Shown here piece by piece: positions 15,274 through 23,078 of a stretch of DNA of 64,000 nucleotides; position 1 is the stretch's first letter; the number at the start of each line of letters is the position of its first letter. This stretch comes from Myxococcales bacterium (GTDB lineage: Bacteria > Myxococcota_A > Polyangia > Polyangiales > Polyangiaceae): contig JADJKB010000022.1 in NCBI GenBank assembly GCA_016706225.1, forward strand, positions 682,001-746,000, in the 5' to 3' direction. A program made the translations under genes and the position numbers. Below the pieces are notes generated by a model. That model was not told where the DNA came from. It was given only the letters and a program-made list of their open reading frames with translations, and searched no databases.

Positions 15274-16467
15274 CTACGCGGACTGTTCCGCGACGCGCTG
15301 GCACAGCGCGACCAATGACTCGGGGGGAGGTCGCGCGCCCCTCTCCTCGAGGCGGACGAGGAACGCTGCGAGCTCGTCGGGCGGCGGGTCTGGGTACGCA
15401 CCCGTGCGACCGAGCCGTGCGTCGAGCTCCCTGGCGAGCCGGGCCAGCTCCGGTTCACCAAGCAGCTCCCATGCGGGCAGCACGTTGCTGGGGCTCCCTG
15501 CATCCTTGCTGGGGCGTCGGCGCGCTCCGTGCGCGATCAGCGCATCGAGCGCGGGGCCGCGAACGCCCGCAAGATCCGGATCCTCGCGCAGCTCCTCCAG
15601 CTTGGTCCAGCCGTCGCGCACCGCCTGCCGTAGCCACGTCAGCGCGCGGTCGTGGTCACCCTCGCGGGCCAGCGTGCTCGCGATCCACACGCCGTAGCCT
15701 TCTTGAGCGAACGGCGCGCCGCGCAAGAATCCCCCGAGAAAAGCGCCACGCGAACCGTGGAAGTCGCCTTGCTCGAAGCGCGACACGCCCTCGTCCCAAC
15801 CAAAATCGTATTCTCGACCCCAGGGGTCGACACCTTGCCAGAACCACCGGCGAAGCGCGCCGCACGGCCGGCACATGCACTGCCGAAGCAGCGCCGTGCG
15901 CTCCACCGCCTCTCGTTCGCGTTTCGGGAGCGACGCGAGCGAGCGGCGGGGGACGCTTTCGCTCGACACGAGCACCTCAGCGGTTTCGTCGGGGCGCCCC
16001 TCGTTCGGCCAATCGAGCAAATAGATCTCCGTCTCGAACGCTCCCAGCTCCACTAGGGGAGACGCCGCGGCGCGGGTCACGAAGCGGTCGAGAGCGACCG
16101 GCCGGGCCGTCAGCGAGACGCCGAGCTCGTGGAGCAGGGGCTCCATCGGCTCGACGAAGAGTGAAATGGCGATCTCGAACCAGTGGCTCATGGTGCGCGC
16201 GCCCAGCGACTCGAGCCCGGCAAAGTCGGTGAAGAAGTACTCGATGGCCCCTGGCCGGTCGGAGGCGGGGCCCCAGAGCCCGCGCTGTGTCGCGTACTCG
16301 ACTGCGGACGGGTAGTATTCGCTCCGGACGCGCACGCCCGACTCACCGAGATTCAACGGCATCCAGAGCCCGATCGTCTCGATCAACAGCTCATGGACCT
16401 TCGTGACCGCGTCGGGGGCGGCGTCGGGGCCTGGAAGGACCTCCACCTCCACGCTCAGTCCGCCCAT
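15274..16467 (-). CDS. Hypothetical protein with TPR-like C-terminal half
   Basis: 397 residues from ATG 16467, no signal peptide. The N-terminal part (to about 190) is mixed alpha/beta with no recognised motif. A Cys cluster (CMCRPCG) at about 195-205 precedes helical repeats: FEQGDFHGSRGAFLGGFLRG, YGVWIASTLAREGDHDRALTWLRQAVRDGW, DPDLAGVRGPALDAL. These resemble two TPR-like hairpins. A last helical stretch carries ELARLARELDARLGRTG. The start codon lies inside a duplicated DNA segment (16453-16588). It converges with gene B copy 1. Function unknown. Confidence 0.7.
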   Translation of the reverse strand: MGGLSVEVEVLPGPDAAPDAVTKVHELLIETIGLWMPLNLGESGVRVRSEYYPSAVEYATQRGLWGPASDRPGAIEYFFTDFAGLESLGARTMSHWFEIAISLFVEPMEPLLHELGVSLTARPVALDRFVTRAAASPLVELGAFETEIYLLDWPNEGRPDETAEVLVSSESVPRRSLASLPKREREAVERTALLRQCMCRPCGALRRWFWQGVDPWGREYDFGWDEGVSRFEQGDFHGSRGAFLGGFLRGAPFAQEGYGVWIASTLAREGDHDRALTWLRQAVRDGWTKLEELREDPDLAGVRGPALDALIAHGARRRPSKDAGSPSNVLPAWELLGEPELARLARELDARLGRTGAYPDPPPDELAAFLVRLEERGARPPPESLVALCQRVAEQSA

Positions 16468-16588
16468 GAGCCACCGAAGCCCAACCTCTTCACGCCGTCA
16501 ATCACCCCGTGCCCGTCAATCACCCCGTGCTCAGTCCGCCCATGAGCCACCGAAGCCCAACCTCTTCACGCCGTCAATCACCCCGTGC
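16453..16588. repeat. Tandem duplication spanning a gene start
   Basis: A 60-base unit occurs at 16453-16512 and again at 16529-16588 (offset 76), with an additional copy of its terminal GTCAATCACCCCGTGC between them. The first unit includes the start codon and first codons of the minus-strand gene at 15274-16467. Read on the minus strand, the outer copy encodes a 25-residue frame from ATG 16608 (MPYARIEHGVIDGVKRLGF, ending GSWAD) that may be the intact ancestral end of a neighbouring gene. The offset is not a multiple of three. Confidence 0.85.
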
Positions 16589-16665
16589 TCGATGCGCGCA
16601 TAGGGCATTTGAACTGCCAAAACCCACCAAGCCGAGAGTACGCGCTCGACGGCTTCGGGTCGAGA

Positions 16666-17001
16666 TCACCTCCCGCACCCCGACCCCCGGCGCCGATTGG
16701 GCTCGCCGGGTCCTCTGCCGAGCTCGATCACCCTCGCCAAGCCCACCCGACACACACCTCCGGCCGTGAAAACACGCTCCGTCGCGCCCGTCCCCGCGCG
16801 AATGCCGTCCGCGTCCGTCCAAGAACGCGGAATGCGCATCTTCGACTCATCGTCCAGACGGACCACAAGAGTATTCCGCCCGCCCAAGACGACATCGAAG
16901 CTCTTGCCCTCGGATGGATGGTGTCGTCGCGTGACCGTGACTCGCGGCGGCGCGCGCCACTTCCAGCGTCCCGGCGGCGAGTGCAGCGAGTCGCCGTCCA
17001 C
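16666..17001 (-). CDS. DUF5372-like small protein, probable mobile-element relic
   Basis: 111 residues. The core PPRVTVTRRHHPSEGKSF, DVVLGGRNTLVVRLDDES and MRIPRSWTDAD resembles DUF5372-type proteins, which I recall as accessory genes next to transposase or recombinase genes. No transposase is visible here, and the N- and C-terminal ends are low-quality, basic and Pro/Gly-rich. I read it as a surviving piece of a lost mobile element. The start is uncertain. Confidence 0.42.
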   Translation of the reverse strand: MDGDSLHSPPGRWKWRAPPRVTVTRRHHPSEGKSFDVVLGGRNTLVVRLDDESKMRIPRSWTDADGIRAGTGATERVFTAGGVCRVGLARVIELGRGPGEPNRRRGSGCGR

Positions 17002-17019
17002 CGATCAACTCTCGTCCCC

Positions 17020-17663
17020 TCAGGGCGGGATGATGGTGCCACCTGTGCATAGGTAGGCAGGGATGGGCGCCGTGCTCGGCGGGTAGAACCAGTTGATCAT
17101 GCAAGTGGCCTGTTGGTAGTAGAAGGTGGCCGCCGCTCCGGTGCTCTGGCAGCCCCCCACCTTGTCCTTGTTCGGGCACGGGCTCGTCGAATACACGCTT
17201 GGGGCCTTGCAGCCATTCTGCAGAAACAGCGAGGTCGTGGCCGTGCCCCTACGTCGCGGCACTGGCCCGGCACGAGCATGCAACTCCCGACGAAGTTCTC
17301 GCAGGTCGTGCCTTGGCTTCCACCCGATCCGCCGCCGCCGCTCGTGCCGCCACTGCCGGCTGAACCACCGCTGCCACCGGCACCAGCACTTCCGCTTGCG
17401 CCGCCGCTGCCACCGCCACCAGTGCTTCCGCTCACGCCGCCGCCTCCCCCAGCGCCCCCGCTACCGCTTGCGCCGCCACTTCCGGAAGAACCGCCGTTTC
17501 CACTCGACCCGGACGCCCCGCCCGAGCCGGAGGTGCCCCCGCTCGCGCCGCTGCCCGCGGTGCCGCCCTTCCCACTGCTTCCGCCGCTTCCGCCGCCTCC
17601 ATCGTCTCCGCCGCACGCGAGCAGAGTGAACGCCGCAACCACAGCAGAATAGGGATATCTCAT
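17020..17663 (-). pseudogene. Gly-rich lipoprotein gene with a single-base frameshift
   Basis: From ATG 17663 the signal peptide ends at the lipobox TLLAC, followed by about 110 residues of Gly/Ser/Ala linker and the Cys-rich start GTTCENFVGSCMLVPGQCRD. At the C4 run 17246-17249 (G4 on the coding strand) the frame is lost. One added base restores GTATTSLFLQNGCKAPSVYS and a conserved-looking end CMINWFYPPSTAPIPAYLC. The repaired gene would be 214 residues and exactly in frame. Decay and sequencing error are both possible. The product would be a secreted surface protein of unknown role. Confidence 0.75.
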
Positions 17664-17798
17664 TCTCGGAGCGCTAACAGGTCTCCTGTAACGTGTCCAT
17701 TTCATTTGCAGAGCGCCCATGCTGGCGCGGCGGGCGTGCGGGAAAGCGTGGCCGCGGCCGCGCAGGTGGGATGAGCCGGCCTGGCCGCGCAGCAGGGC

Positions 17799-17936
17799 GT
17801 GATACCGGTGCAGGACCTCGACACCGTTAGCGCGCTTTGGCCTGTCGATGACGACCCAGACGAGCTGGACGCCTTCCTCGCGAAGCACCGCGTCTTGCGT
17901 CGCACCGCGGCGGTCGATCAGCGGCAGTCGAAGTGA
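17799..17936 (+). CDS. Small antitoxin-like gene before a broken PIN toxin
   Basis: 45 residues from GTG 17799 to a TGA at 17934-17936: acidic core ALWPVDDDPDELDAFLAKHR, then a basic end RVLRRTAAVDQ. Its stop overlaps the GTG of the following PIN-domain fragment, the usual arrangement of vapBC-type pairs. The sequence is short and I do not recognise a DNA-binding fold, so the antitoxin call rests mainly on position and size. It may be missing its N-terminal part: an in-frame TGA lies about 25 bases upstream. Confidence 0.42.
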   Translation: MIPVQDLDTVSALWPVDDDPDELDAFLAKHRVLRRTAAVDQRQSK

Positions 17937-18343
17937 GCTCCGTACTCCTCGACACTACGGTAGCCAGCTTGATCCATCCGCGCAGGGCCGGTTCGTTGGC
18001 TCGGGAAGCGTATGAACCACACATGCGTGAAATTGGGTTGGTGAGCGTGGTGACTGGTTGCGGTCGCGGCCATGGCGCGCCGTGCGAGCGCGAGGGTGAT
18101 TGCGAACGCGCACTCACATGCGATGGTACACACTGCGCCACCTGCGCCGAATCACGCGGGTCGGGCAATCCCGTGGGCGGTGCAGCCCATGTCGTCGCTG
18201 TCGAAGCAGTCGCTCAGCTTCCGGATCAGGGCACACCTCGTCGAATCCCCTTCATTCGATCAGCTTGCTCAGCACGATCGCAACGGCGATGGAGGCGAGC
18301 GGAAGCACGACGAGCGCCGAGAGGCCGACGAGCTGAGTCGTGA
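17933..18343 (+). pseudogene. Truncated vapC-type PIN toxin gene fused to unrelated sequence
   Basis: The first 32 residues, from SSVLLDTTVASLIHPRRAGS, contain the N-terminal PIN motif with its first catalytic Asp (LLDTT), then LAREAYEPHMR. After about 18026 PIN homology stops. The frame goes on through GLVSVVTGCG and a Cys-rich stretch (APCEREGDCERALTCDGTHC) of the kind seen in secreted lipoproteins, then degenerates and runs antisense into the next gene. The other catalytic acids are absent, so the toxin must be inactive. The junction marks a past recombination. Confidence 0.6.
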
Positions 18344-19001
18344 CGCGCATCCATCGAATCGCGCTCCGCATGTCGCTGGCATGAGCGGCCAGCCGATTCG
18401 CCAGGTCTGCGCCGAGCGCGCTCACGCGCCCTCTCCCGAGCAGGTTGTCGGTGCCGCAGTAGTCGCAGCGCACCGAGCCCTGGCCGCCGACCTCGCGCGC
18501 CGGCAACGGGCCGCCGCAGAGATGGCAGGCCCCGTGTTGCGCCCCACTCTCCGCCGGCAGTGCCGCGAAGGTCCGCTGCAGTCGCCCGCGCACGCTTCGG
18601 TGCACGAGCGCGGCGACCAAGGCGATGCCGCTGCTGGTGAAGAGGCCACCCAGTGCTGGAACGACACGGCCGGGGAACGCCGCGTCGAACCCCTTGTCCA
18701 CGACGGCCCAGACGCCACTGAACGTGTAGAGCCCCCCGCAAGAGAGGAGCACGAGCCACACGGCGAAGCCCAGCGCGAAGCGCTCGTCGCCGAGCATCTT
18801 CACCCGGGCCTCGTCGAGGCGCCGACCCGCGGCGAGCTTGTCTCCGATGAGGGCGATGGTCGTCGCGAGGTGCGCACGGACCTCGACCGACAGCACCAGG
18901 GGCTCCTGACAGCTCGCGCAGCGTTGGCCGTCCGTCGCGAGCGAGAGCGTCGCCGGCGCGCCACATCGGGAGCACGGCAGGGATCGCGGCGCGCCGCTCA
19001 T
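18252..19001 (-). CDS. Membrane protein with two zinc ribbons
   Basis: 249 residues. An N-terminal zinc ribbon (PCSRCGAP then RCASCQEP), a helical linker, two membrane segments at about 80-100 (FAVWLVLLSCGGLYTFSGVWAV) and 115-135 (LGGLFTSSGIALVAALV), a second zinc ribbon (CHLCGGPLP then VRCDYCGTDNLL), and a last TM at about 225-248 (LVGLSALVVLPLASIAVAIV). Zinc-ribbon membrane proteins of this layout are frequent in myxobacteria and mostly uncharacterised. It is divergent from module gene A copy 2. Confidence 0.75.
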   Translation of the reverse strand: MSGAPRSLPCSRCGAPATLSLATDGQRCASCQEPLVLSVEVRAHLATTIALIGDKLAAGRRLDEARVKMLGDERFALGFAVWLVLLSCGGLYTFSGVWAVVDKGFDAAFPGRVVPALGGLFTSSGIALVAALVHRSVRGRLQRTFAALPAESGAQHGACHLCGGPLPAREVGGQGSVRCDYCGTDNLLGRGRVSALGADLANRLAAHASDMRSAIRWMRVTTQLVGLSALVVLPLASIAVAIVLSKLIE

Positions 19002-19163
19002 GTCAGCTCGACCACCGATGGAGCCTACCAGGATTCGCTGAGTCGTTCTGCTAGTCTAGGGTGCAGGTACCCGCGCAGAGGACTACACCATGCAGGCTCA
19101 CGCGCTCGAGGGCTTCGACGAGCTGGCGGCCGTCCCAACGAAAACACGAGTGAAGGAGGACGT

Positions 19164-20108
19164 GTGGGCGAGTCCAACTTGATCTTCGGATTCACGACCA
19201 GCGATACCGGTTCAGTCGTGCGGGCGCTGACCGCGGCGGGCTGGATCAACGAACAGCCGCCGGAGAACCTGTGGCTCAATCACGAGGAGGCCGAGACCGG
19301 TGACGACTGGGTCGAGCGCGCGCTCGCATCGCGCGACGTCTCCGCGATCTGGATGGATCGGACCACCAAGCTGGCGGTGAACGGCGCGGGGCTGGTGACG
19401 GGGGAGCGACCCGGGGTCGCGCTGAGCGCCGACAAGGTCCTGGCCGTGCTCAGCAAGGTGCCCTTCACGGTGGCCTCGTTCGGGATTCATCCCTGGGATG
19501 GCTACGACGGCCCCAGCTTTGGGCGCGGCCACGATCCCCACGGCTGGGCGTGCGCGTTCAAGGGCGCGGGACACGACCGGCTGGTGTCGCGGCGCTGGCT
19601 GGGCACCGGGCCCTGGCGGGTGCTGCGCGGCTCGGACGATCTCACACTGGTGGAGTTTCACGATCTCGCCGCAAGTGAGTCGGCCGCGCTCACGCAGGCC
19701 AAGCCGGGGCACCGCACCATGGGCATCGACCCGCAGGGCGGCTACCTGCAGGCCAACTACGTCTACAAGACCGACCTCGAGGCGCTGTACTCGAACAAGC
19801 AGCGCGCCCTCATCTTCGTGATCAAGGGGCGCAGCGTCGAGCCGATCGAGATGCGTGACGCCGCCGCCGCGCGCAAGCTGCAGCCGTTCGGCGCCGACAA
19901 GCCGATCGACCACGTCGTCTATGTCTTCTTCGACGAGGCCGCAGCCGAGAAGCACCTGCGCCTGCAGTGGGGCTACGGCCACGAGGTGCGCCTGATCGGT
20001 GACGATGGCGCCGAGCGGCGCATCGACCAGGACTACCAGCCTACGCTGGACAAGCCGGCGTGGGTCACCAAGCTCGGGCGTGACGACTCGAAGGAGTTCC
20101 TGAAGTGA
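19164..20108 (+). CDS. Module gene A, copy 2 (unrecognised family)
   Basis: 314 residues from GTG 19164, four bases after GGAGG. The frame is open far upstream but that part is shadow sequence. A 30-codon frame (ATG 19090 to TGA 19182) overlaps the start and could be a leader peptide. The product is a soluble-looking alpha/beta protein with blocks shared with copy 1: YDGPSFGRGHDPHGWACAF, GAGHDRLVSRRWLGTGPWRV, DLEALYSNKQRALIFVIKGR, KPIDHVVYVFFDEAAAEKHL, RLIGDDGAERRIDQDY. It ends KLGRDDSKEFLK, and its TGA overlaps the GTG of gene B. I cannot place it in a known family. Confidence 0.78.
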   Translation: MGESNLIFGFTTSDTGSVVRALTAAGWINEQPPENLWLNHEEAETGDDWVERALASRDVSAIWMDRTTKLAVNGAGLVTGERPGVALSADKVLAVLSKVPFTVASFGIHPWDGYDGPSFGRGHDPHGWACAFKGAGHDRLVSRRWLGTGPWRVLRGSDDLTLVEFHDLAASESAALTQAKPGHRTMGIDPQGGYLQANYVYKTDLEALYSNKQRALIFVIKGRSVEPIEMRDAAAARKLQPFGADKPIDHVVYVFFDEAAAEKHLRLQWGYGHEVRLIGDDGAERRIDQDYQPTLDKPAWVTKLGRDDSKEFLK

Positions 20109-20742
20109 GCGCGCTGCGCCGCGAGCCTTTCCGCGGGGACGCCGCGGCCCTGGAGGCCATCAACCAGGCCATCGTGGCGGAGCGCCCCGACTTCGAGCCC
20201 GGCCTCGAAGATCTCGAGATCGAACAGCTCGTCAGCCCTACTTCGCGCACCACGCCGTGCTGCTGGCGACCACCGCGGTGCCGCCGCCGGCCCGCTCGGT
20301 GGCGCTGGTGCTGAGGCCGGCCGGGCAGGGTCACCCCTTGCTGCTGGCGCACACCATCGCGCGGCTACAGGCCGTCGCGGCGGCCGATCCGCCCGCGGGA
20401 CTCGAGGCTCGCGACCGCGCGCGGGCCTACGCCGGCGATGGCAACGACTGGACCACGCTCAGCCTAAACGGCGAGCTGGCGCTGGAGTCGTTCGAGCACA
20501 TGCCGTGGCACGATCTGGACGACCGCCACCGGGCCGAGGTCGAGCGGCTGCGCGAGCGCTTCGCGCGCCTGATCCAGCCCGAGCTGGCCTCACAGACCGC
20601 GCGCGGCTGGACCTTCCAGCACTGGCTGGTCGCGGATCGCCAGCTCATCGAGCGCCGCCTGGCGGTGCCGCTTGACGGCCGCCTCGAGCGCACCGACACG
20701 GTGCACGCGCGCCAGCTGCCAGTACCCGAGGGCACGGTGTGG
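20105..20742 (+). pseudogene. Module gene B, copy 2: frameshifted and 3'-truncated
   Basis: Starts at GTG 20105 inside the gene A stop. Reading is normal to LEIEQLV; then one base is missing between 20232 and 20233. Copy 1 reads LVQPYFSAHTLLVAT; here LV-(Q)PYFAHHAVLLAT is regained only in the next frame. Homology continues through PVPEGTVW and stops at 20742, where copy 1 still has DLRDGRWVPVG. From there the sequence leads into the vapBC promoter region. The gene is therefore doubly damaged, unless the frameshift is a sequencing error; the truncation is real in either case. Confidence 0.8.
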
Positions 20743-20786
20743 GTTTTCGAACACTGCGGGGTCGCCTTCTTGCGTCACACAACGCC

Positions 20787-21005
20787 ATGTGTAAGATTGC
20801 GAGCGTGCCCACCAACCTCGCCATCGACGACGACTTGCTTGAAACCGCCAAGAAGGTGGGCGGGCATCGGACCAAGCGTGAGACGGTCAACTTCGCGCTG
20901 AGGGAGTACATCCGACGCCACCGGCAGCTTGCGCTGCTCGAAGCGTTCGGGACCATCGATTTCGATCCGACGTGGGACTACAAGAAGGATCGCAAGAAGC
21001 GGTGA
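20787..21005 (+). CDS. vapB: VapB-type antitoxin
   Basis: 72 residues from ATG 20787; GTG 20805 (MPTNLAIDDDLLETA) is also possible. The ribbon-helix-helix-like N-terminal part (TNLAIDDDLLETAKKVGGHR, then TKRETVNFALREYIRRH) is typical of the VapB family that binds its own promoter. The C-terminal part, FGTIDFDPTWDYKKDRKK, is the toxin-neutralising tail. Weak promoter-like boxes TTGCGT (20770-20775) and TAAGAT (20792-20797), 16 bases apart, would favour the later start with almost no leader. It overlaps vapC by GTGA. It sits exactly where gene B copy 2 is cut off. Confidence 0.88.
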   Translation: MCKIASVPTNLAIDDDLLETAKKVGGHRTKRETVNFALREYIRRHRQLALLEAFGTIDFDPTWDYKKDRKKR

Positions 21006-21418
21006 TCGTCCTCGACACGTCGGTGCTGTCGCTCGCGTTTCGGCGGCGCGCCGCTGGTGCGCGCGTCGACCCTCGCGTGGGCGCGCTGGCGGCGCTGATT
21101 GAAGTCGGCGACTTGCTCGCGGTGCCCGGAATCGTCGTCCAAGAGGTGCTGTCCGGCGTACGCGCTCCCGCGCAGTTCGACCGCCTCGCCGGCCTGCTGG
21201 CGCCGCTTCCGGTCTTGTTGGCGGACCGCTCCCACCACGTCCGTGCCGCGCAAGTCGCGAATGCGTGTCGAAGGCGCGGCGTCACGGTTTCGGTCGTCGA
21301 CGCGCTGATCGCAGCGCAGACCATCGAGCACCGTGGCCGCCTGTTCACGGCGGACCGCGACTTCGAGCACATCGCCCAGCACTCGGAGCTCCGGCTGTTC
21401 CGCATCCGAGAAGACTAG
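21002..21418 (+). CDS. vapC: VapC-type PIN-domain toxin ribonuclease
   Basis: 138 residues from GTG 21002, coupled to vapB. The catalytic acidic residues are all present: Asp in VIVLDTSVLS, Glu in GIVVQEVLSG, Asp in VSVVDALIAAQ and Asp in LFTADRDFEHIA. It is a Mg-dependent RNase that blocks translation when released from VapB. Length and motif order match the family. Nothing suggests damage, in contrast to the remnant at 17933. It probably moved in as a unit with vapB. Confidence 0.9.
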   Translation: MIVLDTSVLSLAFRRRAAGARVDPRVGALAALIEVGDLLAVPGIVVQEVLSGVRAPAQFDRLAGLLAPLPVLLADRSHHVRAAQVANACRRRGVTVSVVDALIAAQTIEHRGRLFTADRDFEHIAQHSELRLFRIRED

Positions 21419-21496
21419 GCGCAGGATTCCGCTGCAAAGCGGAGGTGAGTGCGGAGGCGCCCGGCCGCCGCGTCGCGGCTCAGCACACCGAGCGCG

Positions 21497-21739
21497 TCAG
21501 CCTCCGTCCGGGCACGAGTACCCGTCGCTCTGCCAGTACACGCCGTCGCAGGTGAGCTTGTTGCACGACGCATAGGTGCAGCTGACGGTCTTGTGCTCGG
21601 TCGCGCACGTCTCCTTGCCGGGTGCCGGCTCGGTCGGCGGACACGGGCTGCTGGCCTCAGGCTGCGCGTCCAGCGCATCCGGCTCGGCATCGGGGCTCGC
21701 GTCCGGTCCGGCATCGACGCACGGATCCGGTTCGAGTGA
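21497..21739 (-). pseudogene. C-terminal fragment of a secreted Asp/Ala/Pro-repeat, Cys-rich protein
   Basis: On the minus strand an open stretch between TAA (21740-21742) and TGA (21497-21499) encodes a D-A-x-P-D-A repeat (CVDAGPDASPDAEPDALDAQ) followed by a Cys-rich domain (CATEHKTVSCTYASCNKLTC, then DGVYWQSDGYSC). This is the usual linker-plus-domain layout of exported myxobacterial proteins, but no start codon or signal peptide remains. It is a 5'-truncated relic. Confidence 0.6.
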
Positions 21740-21761
21740 TTAGGTGGGGCCCTGACAGTGA

Positions 21762-21983
21762 GCTTGTCGCGACATTCCGCACAACCGCGCCTACATGCGC
21801 ATGGCCGAGGGACATTGCGCGGACCTCAGGGTGCAGGCGAGCTCGGGGGAGTTCGTTTGCTCGGCCTATGCAACGCGCCCACAGATCTGTCGCGATCTCA
21901 CGCGCGGTCTGGCTGCGTGCACCGCCGAGATCGACGCGAAGAGCGACCGTCCCCGCCTCGTGCTTCTACGAGCTCGGCGCTAG
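21762..21983 (+). pseudogene. C-terminal fragment of a YkgJ-family cysteine-cluster protein
   Basis: Open from just after a TGA at 21759-21761. It encodes ACRDIPHNRAYMRMAEGHCA, then DLRVQASSGEFVCSAYATRP and QICRDLTRG. These match the C-terminal half of YkgJ-type cysteine-cluster proteins, whose Cys residues are thought to bind Fe-S or zinc. The N-terminal cluster is missing and no start precedes it, so the gene is truncated. The last residues (LVLLRARR) look like out-of-family read-through. Confidence 0.55.
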
Positions 21984-22143
21984 CCAAGACGGGCCGAAGG
22001 TCACAACGAGGACAGTGGATCCCGATTCGCGCTGCCGCCATGTACTGCGCGGAGCTCCTCAACGTCAGCGCATGAACAGCCCAACCACGGTCAGGACGGT
22101 TGGGGTCGCGGTTGCCCGTGCTACATTCGGCATCGGAGGCTCG

Positions 22144-22892
22144 ATGCGCCACCGCGCCAGTCAACTCGTCGCAATTGTTCTCTCGGCTCTGGGCGCGAGC
22201 GCCGGCTGTGGGGATGACACGTCGTCGGTCGCCGGACCGAGCGCGTCAGGGGTTCGGCCGGCGTCGAGGCGGGTGTCGGCGGCAGTCTGGGCTCTGGCTC
22301 AAGCTGGCCCGGTGGCGGCAGCGGCACCGGAGGCACTGGAAGCGGTGGAGGCGCGGGAGGTGGTGGTGCCGGCGGAAGCCCGACGGGCGGAGCGGGTGGC
22401 GCGGGAGGCGGCGCTGCCGGAACCTCACAAGGTGGCAGCGGCGGCGTTGCGCCCGGATGCACTCCCGGCACTGGCGGCAGCGGCGGGCCCTGCGAGTTCC
22501 CACAAGGCGTGCCCGATCCTGACTTCACCTGCAACGCGAGCTCGTACCAAGACACCGATCCCAAGGTGGACGCGGCGGTGAACAGCGTCATGGTCACGCT
22601 CACCGGCTGCGGTGTGCAGAGCGACTGCCCGCTCACCGGTTTTGCAGGGACCAACGCCGACGAGATCTGTCAGAGCTTCTTCGCGGCGGTGACCAAGGAG
22701 CTGCGCGCCCAGGGTTACTGCGCAGGACAACATGCGGTCGGTTCCACCGACGAGATCGCAGTCAGCAACACCGGCTGCAGCGGCAAGTGGTACGGGTACC
22801 ACGTCTGCAACTACGGTGGTCCCAAGGTCGTGTGGAACCCGGGTGCACGCCGAGGCTGGTGGCTGGTCAAGCCTTCGTACTGCGCGCCCTGA
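22144..22892 (+). pseudogene. Secreted lipoprotein gene with a single-base frameshift
   Basis: ATG 22144 gives a signal peptide with a lipobox at ASAGC, then CGDDTSSVAGPSAS. At the G4 run 22249-22252 the frame is lost. With one added base it continues GGSAGVEAGVGGS into a Gly-rich linker and a Cys-containing domain: PDPDFTCNASSYQDTDPKVD, LTGCGVQSDCPLTGF, ADEICQSFFAAVTKELRAQG, WYGYHVCNYGGPKVVWNP. The repaired protein is 249 residues, exactly in frame. The C-terminal domain is intact and not of a family I know. This is either recent decay or a base-calling error. Confidence 0.75.
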
Positions 22893-23078
22893 TCAGAAAT
22901 ATCGAAATAGAGCACGCCGCTCTCTCCGGGCCATTCCGCCTGTGAATCGGCAGCTTCGCGCTGAATGTGATCAACGCGACGCTCGGCGCGTGCTCTCGCT
23001 GACTTGACTCTTCGTTCCTTAACCCGCCTGATGGCGCACGCTCGGAATTCCGTGCGGGAAGAACTCGAAGAGGGCAAC

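Noticed and set aside
18072..19163. Long upstream extension of gene A copy 2
   Set aside because: The extension runs antisense to the zinc-ribbon membrane gene and has no counterpart in gene A copy 1; GTG 19164 has a ribosome site.
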